Source: Geosiphon pyriformis
Lineage: Eukaryota > Glomeromycota > Glomeromycetes > Archaeosporales > Geosiphonaceae
Reading direction: 5' to 3'
Assembly: GCA_016748015.1 (NCBI GenBank)
Contig: JAAOMT010000523.1
Span: 1,413,595 to 1,477,594 of the forward strand
Length of the DNA: 64,000 nucleotides
Shown: in pieces, positions 26,368 through 38,100 of the stretch
Layout: every line of letters begins with the position of its first letter
How positions within the stretch are numbered: the stretch's first letter is position 1
The notes under the pieces: model-generated
Seen by the model: only the letters and a program-made list of their open reading frames with translations
The model's database searches: none
Told to the model about the DNA's origin: nothing
Program-made: the position numbers and the translations under genes

Positions 26368-28446
26368 GATCGAAAAAAATCCCAAGTCTTGTAGGAATAT
26401 TTCCCTTAGTAGAATTCTGACAATTTAATTTATAATTTCCTTTGATCATAACATCATCATCAGCAAAACCAAAAATCGTGGGAGGATATTAATCTTTTTA
26501 TTTCTGGGCGTAAAACAAGACAATTTATCTTGTAACTTTGACAACACCTAATTTTTCCGCCAGGACAAATTTAGGAATCAATGCTATTGAAGAAAATCTC
26601 TAATGACATATTTTGATTTTAAATTCAAATTTAAAAGTAACGATTGTTTTTCTCGAAAAGGTAAAGACTGTTATTTTAAAGTTAAAGGAAAATTTGAGTG
26701 CCATATTTATACATTTCTTAAAATTTAAAAGCATAACTTACTGCTATATATTCAATCTAAATTTAGTGAATAGGGGTATTTACAAAATTACAATGTGTTT
26801 TGTCCATAATGTTAAAGATGTTCAAAATTAGATCAAAACAACAGAAGATTCTTAATCTACTGAATTGATTCTATTGAACACTCTTGAAAGAAGAATTGGA
26901 AACTAATTTTTACCTTCAAGATTGCAAGAATGGATCGCAACTTTTGGATATATTTATAAAAGATTGATTGAACGCATCCCAAAAAGCATTATAGAATGTA
27001 TATAAAAAGAAATCAAATAGTATAATAAAAAATTTGAATGATACCTGTGCTAGAATAGTATATTACTTTTATTTAATAATAAATTCAAAATGAGAATAAA
27101 ATCTTTATTACATTAAGCCCAAGTATAAATTTATCTTTTCATTAATATATACTTAAATATAAAATGTTAATTTTCTCTTGTAAATTTTATAGAATGATAA
27201 AAAAAACTAGTGTAAAAACCTCTGCAAGATCTGCAAAAATTCATTCTAGATTAAATGCATCAAAAAAAATCTTTGTAGTAATTTTAAAAATTAAAAAATA
27301 TCTATGACTTCAAGTATCTAGTAATTTTTCAATTTTTTAAATAAATTTATACAAATAATCTCGCATCTAAATAAAATTTGGATTAAGTTTTAAATTATTT
27401 AAAAAATTGGGGCATTCATAAATGACGATTGAGTGATTAAGCTTTTGTGATTCTAACAAACCATCTAGATGCAGATCTTAATAGTCTATTGCAAATATTT
27501 GGGTAGCGTGATGATTTTTTTGAAACACATACCCCATGAAACCATAATTAATGATAACATTTTTTTCAACTTGGAAATCAATAAACTGAACATATCTATT
27601 TTCTCCTTAAACGCTAACCTTTGTGCCTTCGTAAAGACAATTAGAAGCTTATTGATTATCTTTGGATTGCTTACAGAAGCTCAAAAATTGATGGATATTT
27701 TAAAAAGTAAAGAATCCTCGGTGGGGTCGGGTAATCACGATACCCATTTATTGATGCATAAGTAGGTCTATGAATTTCAATTGTATTTGGAAAAATAAAT
27801 TTTTAGTAAATTTGCTGAGTAATTCATTGAATTATTTATAGTTTGTTAAAGAAAATGATAATTTTTCAAGAATTGCCAAGGATGTGAAGATAATATACAA
27901 AAAAATCTTAATTTAAAATTTCCTTTCTTTTGACATCAGTTTAATTTGAAACTACCCATCTCGAGGATTAATTTCTTTCATTCAACACAAATAAATCTTT
28001 CGTCACGTTAAAGATATTGAAATTATTGAGGTTTAATGACCGTTGATGACCGAAGTTGAATAAATAATTAAAATCTAAATTTTGAATTTTGAATTATTAT
28101 AAGTTGTCTCCAAATAAAACTAATGAGAATTCCAAAATAAAAATTCGATCAATATTCCTTCTGCGATATTTCATTTTATATTTAAATTTTAGATTTTGTT
28201 TCTTGCATTATCCAGTTCAATTATTTGACTTTAGAAAAATTGAATGAAATCTAATTGTCTTTCACTTTGATATATTTAAATAACTACATCTATTTATACC
28301 TTATTTACAAAGAAATTGGATAAAATTTTTACTTTTTCGCCATTTTCTTTTTATCAGGAAAGGTATTAAAAATCAAAGTGATTAAATTAAAATATGTATA
28401 AAATTACAAGTAGAGGTACTATGTAAATTTCCACTATTTAAATCAT
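26368..28446. other. Intergenic region
   Basis: AT-rich. A 98-residue frame at 27469-27765 (+) and a 72-residue frame at 26613-26831 (+) have no recognisable motif and were not called. Confidence 0.5.
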
Positions 28447-29265
28447 CTACTTCTTCGAACCCTTCCCTTTAAAGATAGAATGTAAATGTCGTTTTGTGAT
28501 GGAATCCAGCTTATTTGATGTCTTTCTATGCCAATAAATTGCCTGATGCAAATCCGACATAGTTCCCATGCCCTGTCGACAAAATATAGCCAACATAGCA
28601 GGGGCATATTTATTTCCACCTATAGCAGCATTTTCATATAATCTTAAGGCAACCTTACAATTCTTTTTACAATACGCACGCCCTTGAGTATAACTAAACC
28701 CTAATTGAAATCTTGCTTCCGAATTTCCTTGCTTAGCTGCTTCATTATACCAATAATCCGCTTTCGAGAAGTTTTTTTCTGTTCCCATACCCTTTGAAAA
28801 ACAATTTCCCAATGCTAATTGAGCAGGAGCAAAACCTTTTTTCGCAGCTTCTTCAAATCGTTCAAATGCAAGTGATTCTAATTCTTTCGAGATCCCAATC
28901 CCACGTGCATAACATTCTGCAACGCAAAATGTCCCAACCGGATTTCCTCTATACATTGCATAAACAAAGAGATCGAATGCTTGTTTCGAACTTTGTGGTG
29001 TACCCGTCGCATACAAATGACAAAATGCAAGGATGAGAACATTATTCGTAGAGATATCGGCCAATGCATTGCTAAAATATTGAAAGATATCAGGCTTTTT
29101 CAGGTTTTTTGTACGCAGGAATTTTCTAAAAGCGTGTTTAAATTTTAGGAAGCCGTTATTTTTTGCCAATGTTGTCATGAGGCAATCCCATGCTTCTTTG
29201 CTGACACTGAGGCTAGATGAGGTAGATGTCATTTGAGGAAAAAAAAGATATTTGAATTTTGTCAA
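28447..29265 (-). CDS. Sel1-repeat protein (about 260-272 aa)
   Basis: Single exon. After about 85 residues of unrecognised helical sequence there are about five Sel1-like repeats (for example CYARGIGISKELESLAFERF and CFSKGMGTEKNFSKADYWYN), which run almost to the C-terminus. Sel1 repeats form adaptor solenoids; no signal peptide or enzyme domain is present. The ATG at 29232 (MTSTSSS) may be the real start because the eleven residues before it look untranslated, but the frame is open to 29265. It is a likely paralogue of the genes at 5290 and 39361. The 3' end of a Tc1-like element lies about 330 bp upstream. Confidence 0.85.
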   Translation of the reverse strand: MTKFKYLFFPQMTSTSSSLSVSKEAWDCLMTTLAKNNGFLKFKHAFRKFLRTKNLKKPDIFQYFSNALADISTNNVLILAFCHLYATGTPQSSKQAFDLFVYAMYRGNPVGTFCVAECYARGIGISKELESLAFERFEEAAKKGFAPAQLALGNCFSKGMGTEKNFSKADYWYNEAAKQGNSEARFQLGFSYTQGRAYCKKNCKVALRLYENAAIGGNKYAPAMLAIFCRQGMGTMSDLHQAIYWHRKTSNKLDSITKRHLHSIFKGKGSKK

Positions 29266-29596
29266 AATTTTAAATTGATGGTAAAAGAGAAGAGATTTGA
29301 AAAAATTGAACTTGTTTGCTACCTTAAAGTGAGATCTTTAAAACCGGGATAAAATAACACACTAACAGATCTTAAAAATATTTGTTTATTGACGTTTCGA
29401 AATTTGGTAAACTCCTTTTCAAGACTACGGAGCTAATAACTGAAAATCACTCTCAGTTTAATCTAAATATTACGACAGTGAATCGTAGCTATTTTAAATT
29501 TGATCGAATCATACATTGAAAAGAAAAAATTTTCCGTTGAATGCCAAATTTATTCGCTCAATCAATCAATAAATGAGAATTTGCAGGTATTACACA
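29266..29596. other. Promoter-side spacer of the Sel1 gene
   Basis: Spacer between the Sel1 start and the Tc1-like element. No motif could be assigned. Confidence 0.5.
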
Positions 29597-30925
29597 CAGG
29601 GGGGTATATAATATGTTATATAAAAGAATTAACTTATGAATCGTTAATTTTTTATTATTATATTAAAATAAATGTTAGTATTTTGTTTGACCCCCATTTG
29701 CTTCAAGAATAGCTTGAACTCGACGTGGCATAGACTTGATCAAATTACGATAGTAATTTACAGGTATCCCATCCCATTCTTCCTTAACCCACTGTTCCAA
29801 TTGTACAATATTTGAGTGTTGTGAATTACGTTGACGAATTTTAACTTCAATATATGACCAAAGATTTTCTATTGGAGTAATATCAGGACTTTGTGCTGGC
29901 CAAGGAAGTAATTCAACATTTGAAGAGGTAAGAAAAGAACGCGCGACTTTTGATGTGTGGATTGGTGCATTGTCTTCCTGAAAAAAAAACTTTTTTTAGC
30001 TTTTTTTGCATGAAGTTTTACCGTAGGAATTGCATAATTAGCCAAGGTTTCGCGGTGTATAACTCCAGTAATATGACCAACCAAAGAAACTAAAGGACCC
30101 AAACCAACCCATGAAAAACATCCCCAAAACATGCGACCAAAGCTTTTTCTAACTGTGGCTGCAATACAATCCTTATGAAACTCTTCGGAAGGTTTACGCC
30201 ATACACGTCCAAATCCTGTAGTTCTAAATTGTGTATATGTAGATTCATCTGACCAAAAAACTCGTTTAAAATCTTCTACTGTCCAATTTTCATAAGTACG
30301 AGCCCATTGTAAACGTTTTTCTTTATTTGATTTGGAAATTAATAGCTTGAGACGAGGAATACACGAGCGAAGTCCTTGAGCTAATCCATTTCGAATAGTT
30401 TGTATAGAAATAGATTTGTTGGTATCTTTAATAAAATTTAATCGTATTTGAGAAAGAGATTGGCGGCGGGTTTCTTTATTCTCCATTATTGAATATTTGA
30501 GTTGTTCACGTGCGCGTTTGTCAAGAATTTGTGGTCGGCCCGTTCGTTTTTTAGGAAGTTTTTTTTAGCTCGTATGACTTCCATACACGTATTACAGAAG
30601 AACGTGAACATCTAATAGTCGTGGAAATCTCACTGTTTGTATGTCCTAACTTTTTTGCTGAAATAATCCCTCCTTTTTGGTATTCAGAAAGTTCTTTTCC
30701 AAGACATATTTGATGCGGTAAATTTTTTCACAAGAATGTTTGATATTTTATATATACACATATGATTCACTGTTGTGTTTTACAAGGACGCGATTTATGT
30801 TAATTTGTAGATTATAACTATAAGTAATTATAAAAAAAATTATGGCTTAAATTGGTAATGGTATTACAATATATAGCCTTTTTTATATATTATATTAAGT
30901 GTCCAATACTTTTTATACCCCCCTG
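29597..30925 (-). mobile_element. Tc1/mariner-type DNA transposon with terminal inverted repeats
   Basis: The ends match each other as inverted repeats: CAGGGGGGTATATAAT at 29597 and, read on the other strand from 30925, CAGGGGGGTATAAAAA. At least 13 bases match. The dinucleotide outside the right end is TA, as expected for a Tc1 target duplication; outside the left end it is CA, one transition away. The 1.33-kb length and a single transposase gene are typical. The transposase is frameshifted, so the copy is not autonomous at present. Confidence 0.82.
29675..30722 (-). pseudogene. Tc1-like transposase, nearly complete with two frameshifts
   Basis: Reading down the minus strand one sees the N-terminal helix-turn-helix part (GKELSEYQKGGIISAKKLG, then RCSRSSVIRVWKSYE), a frameshift in an A-run near 30560, KRTGRPQILDKRAREQL, the first catalytic Asp in VFWSDES, the second in QEDNAPIHTSKVARSF after another frameshift in a nine-base homopolymer at 29981-29989, the third acidic residue in SPDITPIENLW, and the C-terminus LEANGGQTKY before the stop at 29675. 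All three DDE positions are present. The normal start codon seems lost (TTACCG where an ATG would be expected). The few lesions, all in or near homopolymers, suggest a young copy or partly sequencing error. Confidence 0.8.
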
Positions 30926-32159
30926 TATATGCAAAAGAAGTAACATTTTTAGAGAACTAGTTTTAATCCTTGAAACATTGAAAACTTTAATATGGAATCG
31001 CTTACTTGGAGTTTTAATAACTTTTCTAGCTAGATCTAGGAAATGGGAAAATCCGATCCAAAAATTAATTGAAAAGGTTTCAATTCTGGTTATCTCCCTT
31101 CTTAAAGTTTTGGAAAATTCAAGTTTTTTTTTTAGTCATGTAAAACAAACGAAAATATTTACCAATAAATAAAATAAAAATTTCTATCTGAAATACTTTT
31201 GGAACTTTTGGATTTTGAAGTGATCAAATTTATTACATGTTTCATAAAATTGAGGAATAAAAAAGTTTCGTTAAAAACTGTCTTGCTTTCATAAATTCAA
31301 AGAGATTTAATTAATCTTTATATGTACAATCATATTTTTATCTATCATTTATAATTATTTTAAAAATACAAAACTTCATACTAGTTTAAAATATCAATTT
31401 TATTTTGGTATGGTGGATAGTTTACCTCTTATTTTTTCTTCTCTTTAAGTCAAATAAGCTTAGATTTTTTTCATATACATTACATTTCTTTTATATCATT
31501 TAACTATAGCATTTTGTATTTGTTTTTTTGAGTTAATATGTTGAGCTTTTTATTTTTTCATTTTATTAATTTGTTTAAGAATATTTAAAGTAAAATTTTA
31601 AATAAATAATTTTAAAAATAATATAGATTCCAAATTAATTATATTCATTTTAATAAACAATATAATTAATATTATATTATTTAATATTAATATTGTGTTT
31701 ATATGTGTTTGGTAAACATTTTCATCACTTTTTAAATTATGTGAGAAAAAATATAATTAAATTTATTTGATAATTTTTAATTCATTCTATTAAATTATTT
31801 TACATTGATTTTTAATTAATGTTTTTCTATCAAATAACAGTTTTTGGATTTCAAATGAAATTTTGAAATTTTTTTTAAATAATAATAATAATGATATAAG
31901 AAAATTACTCATAAATTAAATCATTTTACATTTACTTAAAAAATATCAACCAAATAAAATTTAAATTCTGTTGATACTAACCAAATGTAAATGAAACAAG
32001 AATTTTTTTTTGCAAAGTAATATTTTTAGTAGTCATTAACCTTCCATAGAAATCTTTTTGATAAATACTTTAAAAGTTTTTTAGAACTCGAATCCCCTTT
32101 ATTACAATACATCGTAAAAGTATTCGATTTCCATAACTTCATAAATAGGTAAAATAAAT
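30926..32159. other. AT-rich spacer
   Basis: Very AT-rich. The frame at 30852-31172 (+) starts inside the transposon end and is not supported. No gene seen. Confidence 0.55.
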
Positions 32160-33178
32160 GATTTTTTTTTATTTGATGGTCATGGAATAACATTATCATT
32201 TTCCTTCTTCCAATGAGCCACTTTTTTCGAACAACTCATCTTCCTACAAAACTCACTCTATAGAATTTTTTCCTAAAAAGCATATTAACAGATGAAAGAA
32301 GATCTTGTAGTTATAACCATAAAATTAGCATTGATATTGTGTTGGAAGCTAATCAGTCTATCAAAGCCTGAAACTGAAAAAATCCCATAATTAACTTTTA
32401 ATGGGTGCTTTACAGACCTGAACAATTTTATTCGTTCAAGAAATTGTCAAACTTTTAATTTTGATTGGTTTAGAAGAATTTAATTTTATCTGAAAATATA
32501 ACTTGATTCCCAGTCAAAATCTTTATAATTTTTCCCTATTGTAAACTTTTTTCTTGTATTTGTTTGTGAATAAAAGTTTGGAAAGTTTAGTCATATATTT
32601 ACCCTCACCTTCATTTAAACGTTGTTGAATAGTGTCCACACTAATGTCAACCTTTTGTTTTTCATTCCGTTGGTATATCAGTGGCGGTTAGATTAATTGC
32701 TTTTTTTTGCAAGTTGTACAATTTTGACATCTTGGTCTGGGGTTATAATTTGGTTTCAGCCAGACTTTGGTTGGTCACTTAGGTCTTTTCCTCCCACCTT
32801 TTCTAGAATCGATGTAATTTGTTGTAGCTTGAAGTCCAAGTGTTGGGCCTTTGGGATGTTTATTTAAAAAACGATTTTTCTTTTGGAACTTGATGATCAT
32901 AAAAAAGGTGTGAATGATTTACAAAGAGCTAATGGGGGAGGTTTGGATACTTTTGCGGTTCACTGTATTTCACCAATCTTTTTAAATTTACGAAAAATGT
33001 CTGTTTTACGATTAAATCTAAAAGAAGCGAATTGTCAAACCCAAGTAGTGTAACCAAATAAAGCTTCGCATAAGTCCGGGGTTTTTGATAACAGAAAACT
33101 TATTGCCACTTTTTCTTTTGCTCTGAGCCAAATACGAATATCAGATAAATCTACTAAGATTGCGTTTGTTTTAACCAT
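32160..33178 (-). pseudogene. Old, heavily decayed Tc1/mariner transposase
   Basis: Fragments in the right order on the minus strand: a start reading MVKTNAILVDLSDIRIWLRA at 33178, a basic segment GGKDLSDQPKSG, then ITPDQDVKIVQLAKK, a region reading KDFDWESSYIF (where Tc1 has DW..V.FSDES.F), RSVKHPLKVNYGIF (matching VKHP.KVMVWGCF), and KKVAHWKKENDNVIP (matching the helix before WP..SPD). Many stops and frame changes separate them. No TIRs were found. It is older than the copy at 29597. Confidence 0.65.
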
Positions 33179-33249
33179 TTTTGGTAAGTTTTGTGACGGT
33201 AAAAATGGAAGGTAAGTGGCTGAGCTCTAAAAAAAAATTCTTGTGTATT

Positions 33250-33963
33250 AGAGAGTTTGCGCTACAATGATTTCTTTGTAAATTTACTTCTAGCAGTCCC
33301 AAATGGAATTCCTTGTAGTACAGAGTTTGCGCTACAATGATTTTCTTTGTAAATTTATTTCTGCAATTGGCTAGTGATGTCACCTAATTTTAATGCAAAC
33401 GCGTATCAAATCTCCGAGAACTTGACTTTTGACAGCCTGCGAATGGCTACACTTCTGCTACTACTTCATAAGCGTCAACAGCAACTGGCCATAACAATGA
33501 AGACAATATTTGAACCTGAACGTCCATTGATTCCCAATACGAGACTTGATCTAAATGCACTTGATGAGGGAACGTGTGTAGCATTTTTCCGGTATGAAGA
33601 TTAAAGTTTTATATGATTAATGTGACAATAATGTTTTGAAAAGTATATTGAAGATAGATTCAACAAAACACAGATAGAACAACTTGTTGAACACTTCCGA
33701 ATTCCATCAGTTAGTATAGTGAATGCTTATTCACTAACAATAAAAATGGTCCAGTCTTAAAATAGGTTCGAGAATATCTCTCTAAGGTTTGGACATATTG
33801 TAAGACATACCTTGTCAGCTTTTGGGCTACAGATTGCAAAAAATTAGATAACAAAAATCTCTTACTTGTACAAAGAATTCCGGTTTTAAATTTCTTTGTA
33901 CAAGCCACAAATTTGTGGCTACAGGTAAATTTACAAAGAAAATCATTGTAGCGCAAACTCTCT
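33250..33963 (+). mobile_element. Harbinger-like TIR element (about 0.7 kb, non-autonomous)
   Basis: The sequence from 33250 to 33287 (AGAGAGTTTGCGCTACAATG and on) recurs inverted at 33925-33963 with one base missing on the left, giving TIRs of about 38 bp. ATT flanks both ends (33247-33249 and 33964-33966), a candidate 3-bp target duplication. A further direct copy of the left TIR lies inside at 33321-33357, so the left end is duplicated or nested. An 18-bp perfect palindrome at 33903-33920 sits just inside the right TIR. A 3-bp duplication and the inner protein fragment point to the PIF/Harbinger superfamily. Confidence 0.7.
33374..33720 (+). pseudogene. N-terminal fragment of a Harbinger-type (DDE_Tnp_4) transposase
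   Basis: The open part (33374-33604) contains RPLIPNTRLDLNALDEGTC followed by AFFRYED, and after a break RFNKTQIEQLVEHFRIPS is readable near 33656-33712. This is the usual start of fungal Harbinger-like transposases, before the first catalytic Asp. The catalytic core is absent, which agrees with the short element length. Confidence 0.6.
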
Positions 33964-33998
33964 ATTAACTAATAATTTTTTTAAAACTTATCTTTGAA

Positions 33999-34745
33999 AT
34001 GCCGACTTCAAAGCAAGAAACGCAACGGCAAGTCGTATTACATTTTTGGAAGCAAGGAATACGAAAGGCGAAAGAAATACAGAATAAAACGAATATACCC
34101 CTTTCTACAATCTATAATATCCTCGAAAAACTCAAAAAAAAAAGAACAATAAAGCATACAACTGGTAATGGTTGGCCAAGAAAGATTATGGGAAATTTTT
34201 CGAAAGTATTAGTGCAGATTATTCGTAGAGATTCCTCAGTTTCGTCTAGATATTTAGCAATAAAGTTGGCTAAGAAGGGAATAAATATTTCTCATGTTAC
34301 TATTCAAAACCATTTATCCAATCTTAATTATAATAAAAGTCTTCCTAGAGCAACTCCAATGCTGACCAAAGAGCATAAGCGAAAACGTGTAGAATGGGCC
34401 AAAAAACACCGGAACGACGATTGGAAAAGAACAGTTTTTACTGACGAAACATCTTTTCAACTTTTTCAAAACACGGTAAAACGTTGGCATAAAGGTACTC
34501 GACCAATTCGTCCTATGCCTAAAGATCAAACAAAAATTCTCGCATGGGAAGGGGGGGGGGGGGTTTCTACGAAAAAGGAAAGACTAGTTTATTCTGTTTT
34601 GTTCAAATAATGAATGCTAATTTTATATAGATATTCTTTGTAACCAATTACCTGAAATTAGAGCAATGCTGGGGGATAATTGGCGATTCTAACTAGCAAG
34701 CTTGCCAAAGAATTTATTGGTGGGGTGGCCATCTAATAGTCCCGA
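33999..34745 (+). pseudogene. Tc1-like transposase, truncated and frameshifted
   Basis: The frame 33999-34610 gives 203 residues: a helix-turn-helix start (QRQVVLHFWKQGIRKAKEIQ), a second DNA-binding helix, KEHKRKRVEWAKKH, and the first catalytic Asp in FTDETSFQLFQ. A run of G at 34552-34562 shifts the frame. Beyond it, coding traces go on (YIDILCNQLPEIRAMLGDNW, then TSKLAKEFIGG), but the second Asp motif is damaged or deleted. The start codon lies only 33 bp after the Harbinger-like element, which has probably displaced this copy's left end. It differs from the transposase at 29675, so it is another Tc1 subfamily. Confidence 0.75.
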
Positions 34746-34968
34746 CTTAATTGGGTTAGTAGGACAATGAGGCGGCGTTGTGAAAGAATTTCCTATATGG
34801 TATTTGACTTTCTAATAATAGTTGTTTTATGTAATTTGGTACATTAGTTAAGACATAGTAATTATTTTTATATTTCCAATTTTTTCTTAACAGACTGTAA
34901 TTCACACCTCAAGCTTTGGTTTATCCTGTGAAATACACCATTTTAAAGATATAAGCTAAATTGAAAAA

Positions 34969-36737
34969 ATGAAATTTCCGAAATCTATAAATTTTCTTTG
35001 TACTCTAACTTTTCTTCACCCGAAATTGTTAATTTCTGCTGAAATTCATCCTGAGCCACGATATTCTCATACCGCATCTCTCATAAAAGATAAAATATAT
35101 TTTATAGGTGGTCTTATCCAGTCTAATATTTTTTCTTATGATAGTTTTCGTTTAGATATAACTGGAGCTGCTCAACCATCGTTTCTGTATACCCAAATCG
35201 ATTTCCGAGGAATAGAAGACGGTTCAGCGAGTGTAGGAGATAGTGAAAGGATTTATTTATTTGGCGGCAATCAGGTTGTATTTAATTATTATGATAAATT
35301 TAAACAAATGAGAAGTATTTATAGTTTAGACATATAAAATTTTAAATATATTTTAGCAAACAGGCCCATCAAAAGATGTATTTGTCCTGTACACAGATCT
35401 TAACTTGCCCAAGTGGGAAAAACTTCCTTCATCTTCTCTCGACACCAATGAAGGGAATTGGTTAACACCTCGCACGCAATTTCAATCGGTTGTGAATAAA
35501 AGAGGTGAAATATATATGTGGGGTGGTCTTTCACCAAGTAGTGAAAGTGACGTGGACGGAAAAATATATAAATTTGATAGTGCGAGCCATGCTTGGAAAA
35601 TTACGTATGTAAATAGAGAGTTAAACCTTGCAAAAAATCCTGTGCGATTTGGACATACGGCAACAATTTTACAGGATGGACGTATTATATATATTGGTGG
35701 AAATGTCCATAATACCACATCCCAAGCACCACGCCTAAATGATGTCAGTATGAGAATAGAATCAAAACATTGAAAATTTTTAGCTTTCAAATCTGACAAT
35801 ATTCTTTATTTAGATTTTGATCTTTGATACAGTGATTTTAAAATGGGATAATGAGGTAAGCTATTCGTAAATCCAATGGAATTAGTAAAAACAACATTAA
35901 AATTAGCTTTTTTTTTTACAGATTACAGACAGTAGTTTTGGCCCATGGGATCTTGTTGCTAGATGGCATCATTCAGCCGTCTTAGGTATCTGAAATTTCT
36001 ATTTTTTCGACTCTTAAATTTAGAAAAATCTTTGAAATGACAACTGATTCCTAATTTTCAAAATATATTTCAGCCCCTAACCAGTACGATATTATAATAT
36101 ATGGTGGGACTGGATTGGAGGGGGCTTACTATCAATGATCAGTAATACAAATTCATTGCTAGTATTAGATACAAGAGATTTTTCATGGTCGGTTCCCATA
36201 ATTGATGGTTTTACTCCTGACCCTATACCATCTAGACATACAGCTACTTTATATAAGAATTTTAGGATTGTGACATTTGGTAAGGAGATTTTATGTTCTG
36301 AAGATAAAAATTCTTGATCGAAAATTAACTAATTTATAATTTTTGCCATTCCAAAAATATCAGGCATTAGAAATCATACCGCGAGTTCAGAGCTAAATAT
36401 CCTCGACCTATCAAATAATCGTTTCACCTGGTTTAAGGGATCTATTCCTCCTTCTGATCCTAATCATAATATCAATATTGTGGTTTTGATTGGTGCAATC
36501 GTTGGCGGTGTAGGCGTCTTGATCATTCTAGGCGTAGCATTTTATTTGTTTTACATCCGTAAAATTCGTAAAGCAACAAGAGGTATTGAAAATGTAAGCG
36601 AAGTAGTTAATCCAAGACCAACGTTTCCTTCGGCTCCAATCATTCAACATAATCCCATGTATGATAATCTATCTCAACGGTTCCCGCAAGGAAACGCCCC
36701 TGTTGGAAATAGGTATTATGCTAGACCAAACTTTTAA
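34969..36737 (+). CDS. Kelch-repeat membrane protein, frameshifted in exon 5
   Basis: Six exons: 34969-35274, 35357-35743, 35814-35855, 35922-35985, 36074-36279 and 36364-36737. It begins with a signal peptide-like stretch (INFLCTLTFLHPKLLISA). Kelch-type blades follow, with repeated RYSHTASLIKDKIYFIGG, FGHTATILQDGRIIYIGG, ARWHHSAVL and IIIYGG. After them come one membrane helix (VVLIGAIVGGVGVLIILGVA) and a short cytosolic tail with a PTFPSAP stretch. Kelch propellers bind proteins; this layout (outer propeller, single helix, short tail) is common in Mucoromycota and the ligand is unknown. Near 36120-36124 a GGGGG run puts the following segment (LLSMISNTNSLLVLDTRDFS) in another frame; one added base restores 460 codons. 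It is either a fresh null allele or a sequencing error. Confidence 0.8.
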
Positions 36738-37112
36738 CTAAATTTCCTCAGAATAGCCTTTGGGATCAAGGAGTTTTTCGGCTATTCTGTCGTTTGCCAT
36801 GATACCTATTGGTTTATTATTTTTAGTTGGTCTATATTCTTGTTGGTCTATAACGAGGAAACAAAATACCAATAAATTCTGATTCTGATAAGAACTATTG
36901 GTTGGCAACTCGGATTCTTTTTTAAACAATTTTACTGCTTCCTTGCCCAATAAAAATTCTATCTTTGCTCTCATCTCCTTGACCATGTCGCCAATCTCGA
37001 TTCAAGTGGCTTCATCCATCGCTTGAATATCGTTAGACAACTTGGCTTTGGTGGAGATGGTTATCACTCCTGTTAAAACTTCCCGAGTTAAAGGTAGGCA
37101 TTTCTTTGCCAT
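36738..37112 (-). pseudogene. Unidentified short coding remnant
   Basis: A frame beginning MAKKCLPLTREVLTGVITIS at 37112 is interrupted by one TGA (around 37005) and then runs open to a stop at 36738, tail to tail with the kelch gene. The later part has a Lys/Glu-rich helix (VKEMRAKIEFLLGKEAVKLF). No family is recognised. Continuity across the single stop suggests a former gene or the end of a mobile element. Confidence 0.35.
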
Positions 37113-38100
37113 CGTTTTCATGTAATTTAGCAATTATCTTTACTCTTTTATGCAATGATTTTGTCTTGATTAGATTGTATTTTCTCCTTGTTTTCAGCAA
37201 AGTTTCGGCCTACCTCATACTTATATTTATATGGCACCTTCGTGGAACCATAATTTTCATTATATTTAGGAACAACTCTGCAATAGAAATTTTGAGGGAT
37301 ATTTTGCGCAGCCAATTCCCCTTTTTGGGATCATTTCAAGAACCAAGAACCAAGAAAAATGAAAAAGAATAGAGAATTATAAATTGCCAGTTTAGGGCTT
37401 ACTGTTACTTATTCATATCATTATACAGAGATACCCTATGTCGTTACTACCCTTTTGTTTTTCTCATTAAGAATACATCAAATTCAAGAACCAAACTTAT
37501 ATATGCTCATTTTTTTCATAGAAAAGTATTCTGTGCCCTGAAAATGAGGGTATTTTCCTATGTCAACCGGAGTTATAAGACTATCTCTGAAATAGAAAAA
37601 TGGTAACACGAATTATTTTATATGTATTGACACACACTTCGCCTGAACCCATATGATGTCGCAATTTTTGGAGTCGCCAATGGGTGACCATGGGAATCAA
37701 TAAGTGCGAAATAATGGAATAGAATCCAAATTTGTGGTTCACTGTCAATGTATAGAGCGAGCAGCATTACGAATTAATAATAATAATTAATTTTCTGTTT
37801 ACTAACATATTGCCAAAGTCCAAATTACTATCGATATTAGTGTAAGACTCCTAGGTCTAATTAAATGCAGAGCCGGTGTTGAAGCTCACTGATATAAAAT
37901 CAGTACATAGTGAATGTAGCAAACCTGCAAAATAAATTATATTATCCTTCTCATTAGCAACGATCTCTATATCAGCATCTTGTTTATCCTTTCGAGAATT
38001 GGTTCTTCTTTCCTCGTGCATCATTAGCTCGATCAGTGAATATTTTTTTAAAACAAAAGCAATTAAACGATCTCTAGAGTGGGAAGTCTTCAATTAAGGT
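37113..38100. other. Intergenic region
   Basis: Mixed composition, less AT-rich than most spacers. Frames at 37106-37372 (+) and 37857-38093 (-) have no recognisable motif. It may be a part of the same repeat environment as the GC-rich units that follow. Confidence 0.45.

Noticed and set aside
27469-27765. 98-residue plus-strand frame
   Set aside because: No recognisable motif and no neighbouring exon; could be real but is not supported.
33171-33383. Minus-strand 70-residue frame
   Set aside because: It is the reverse reading of the two TIR copies of the Harbinger-like element.
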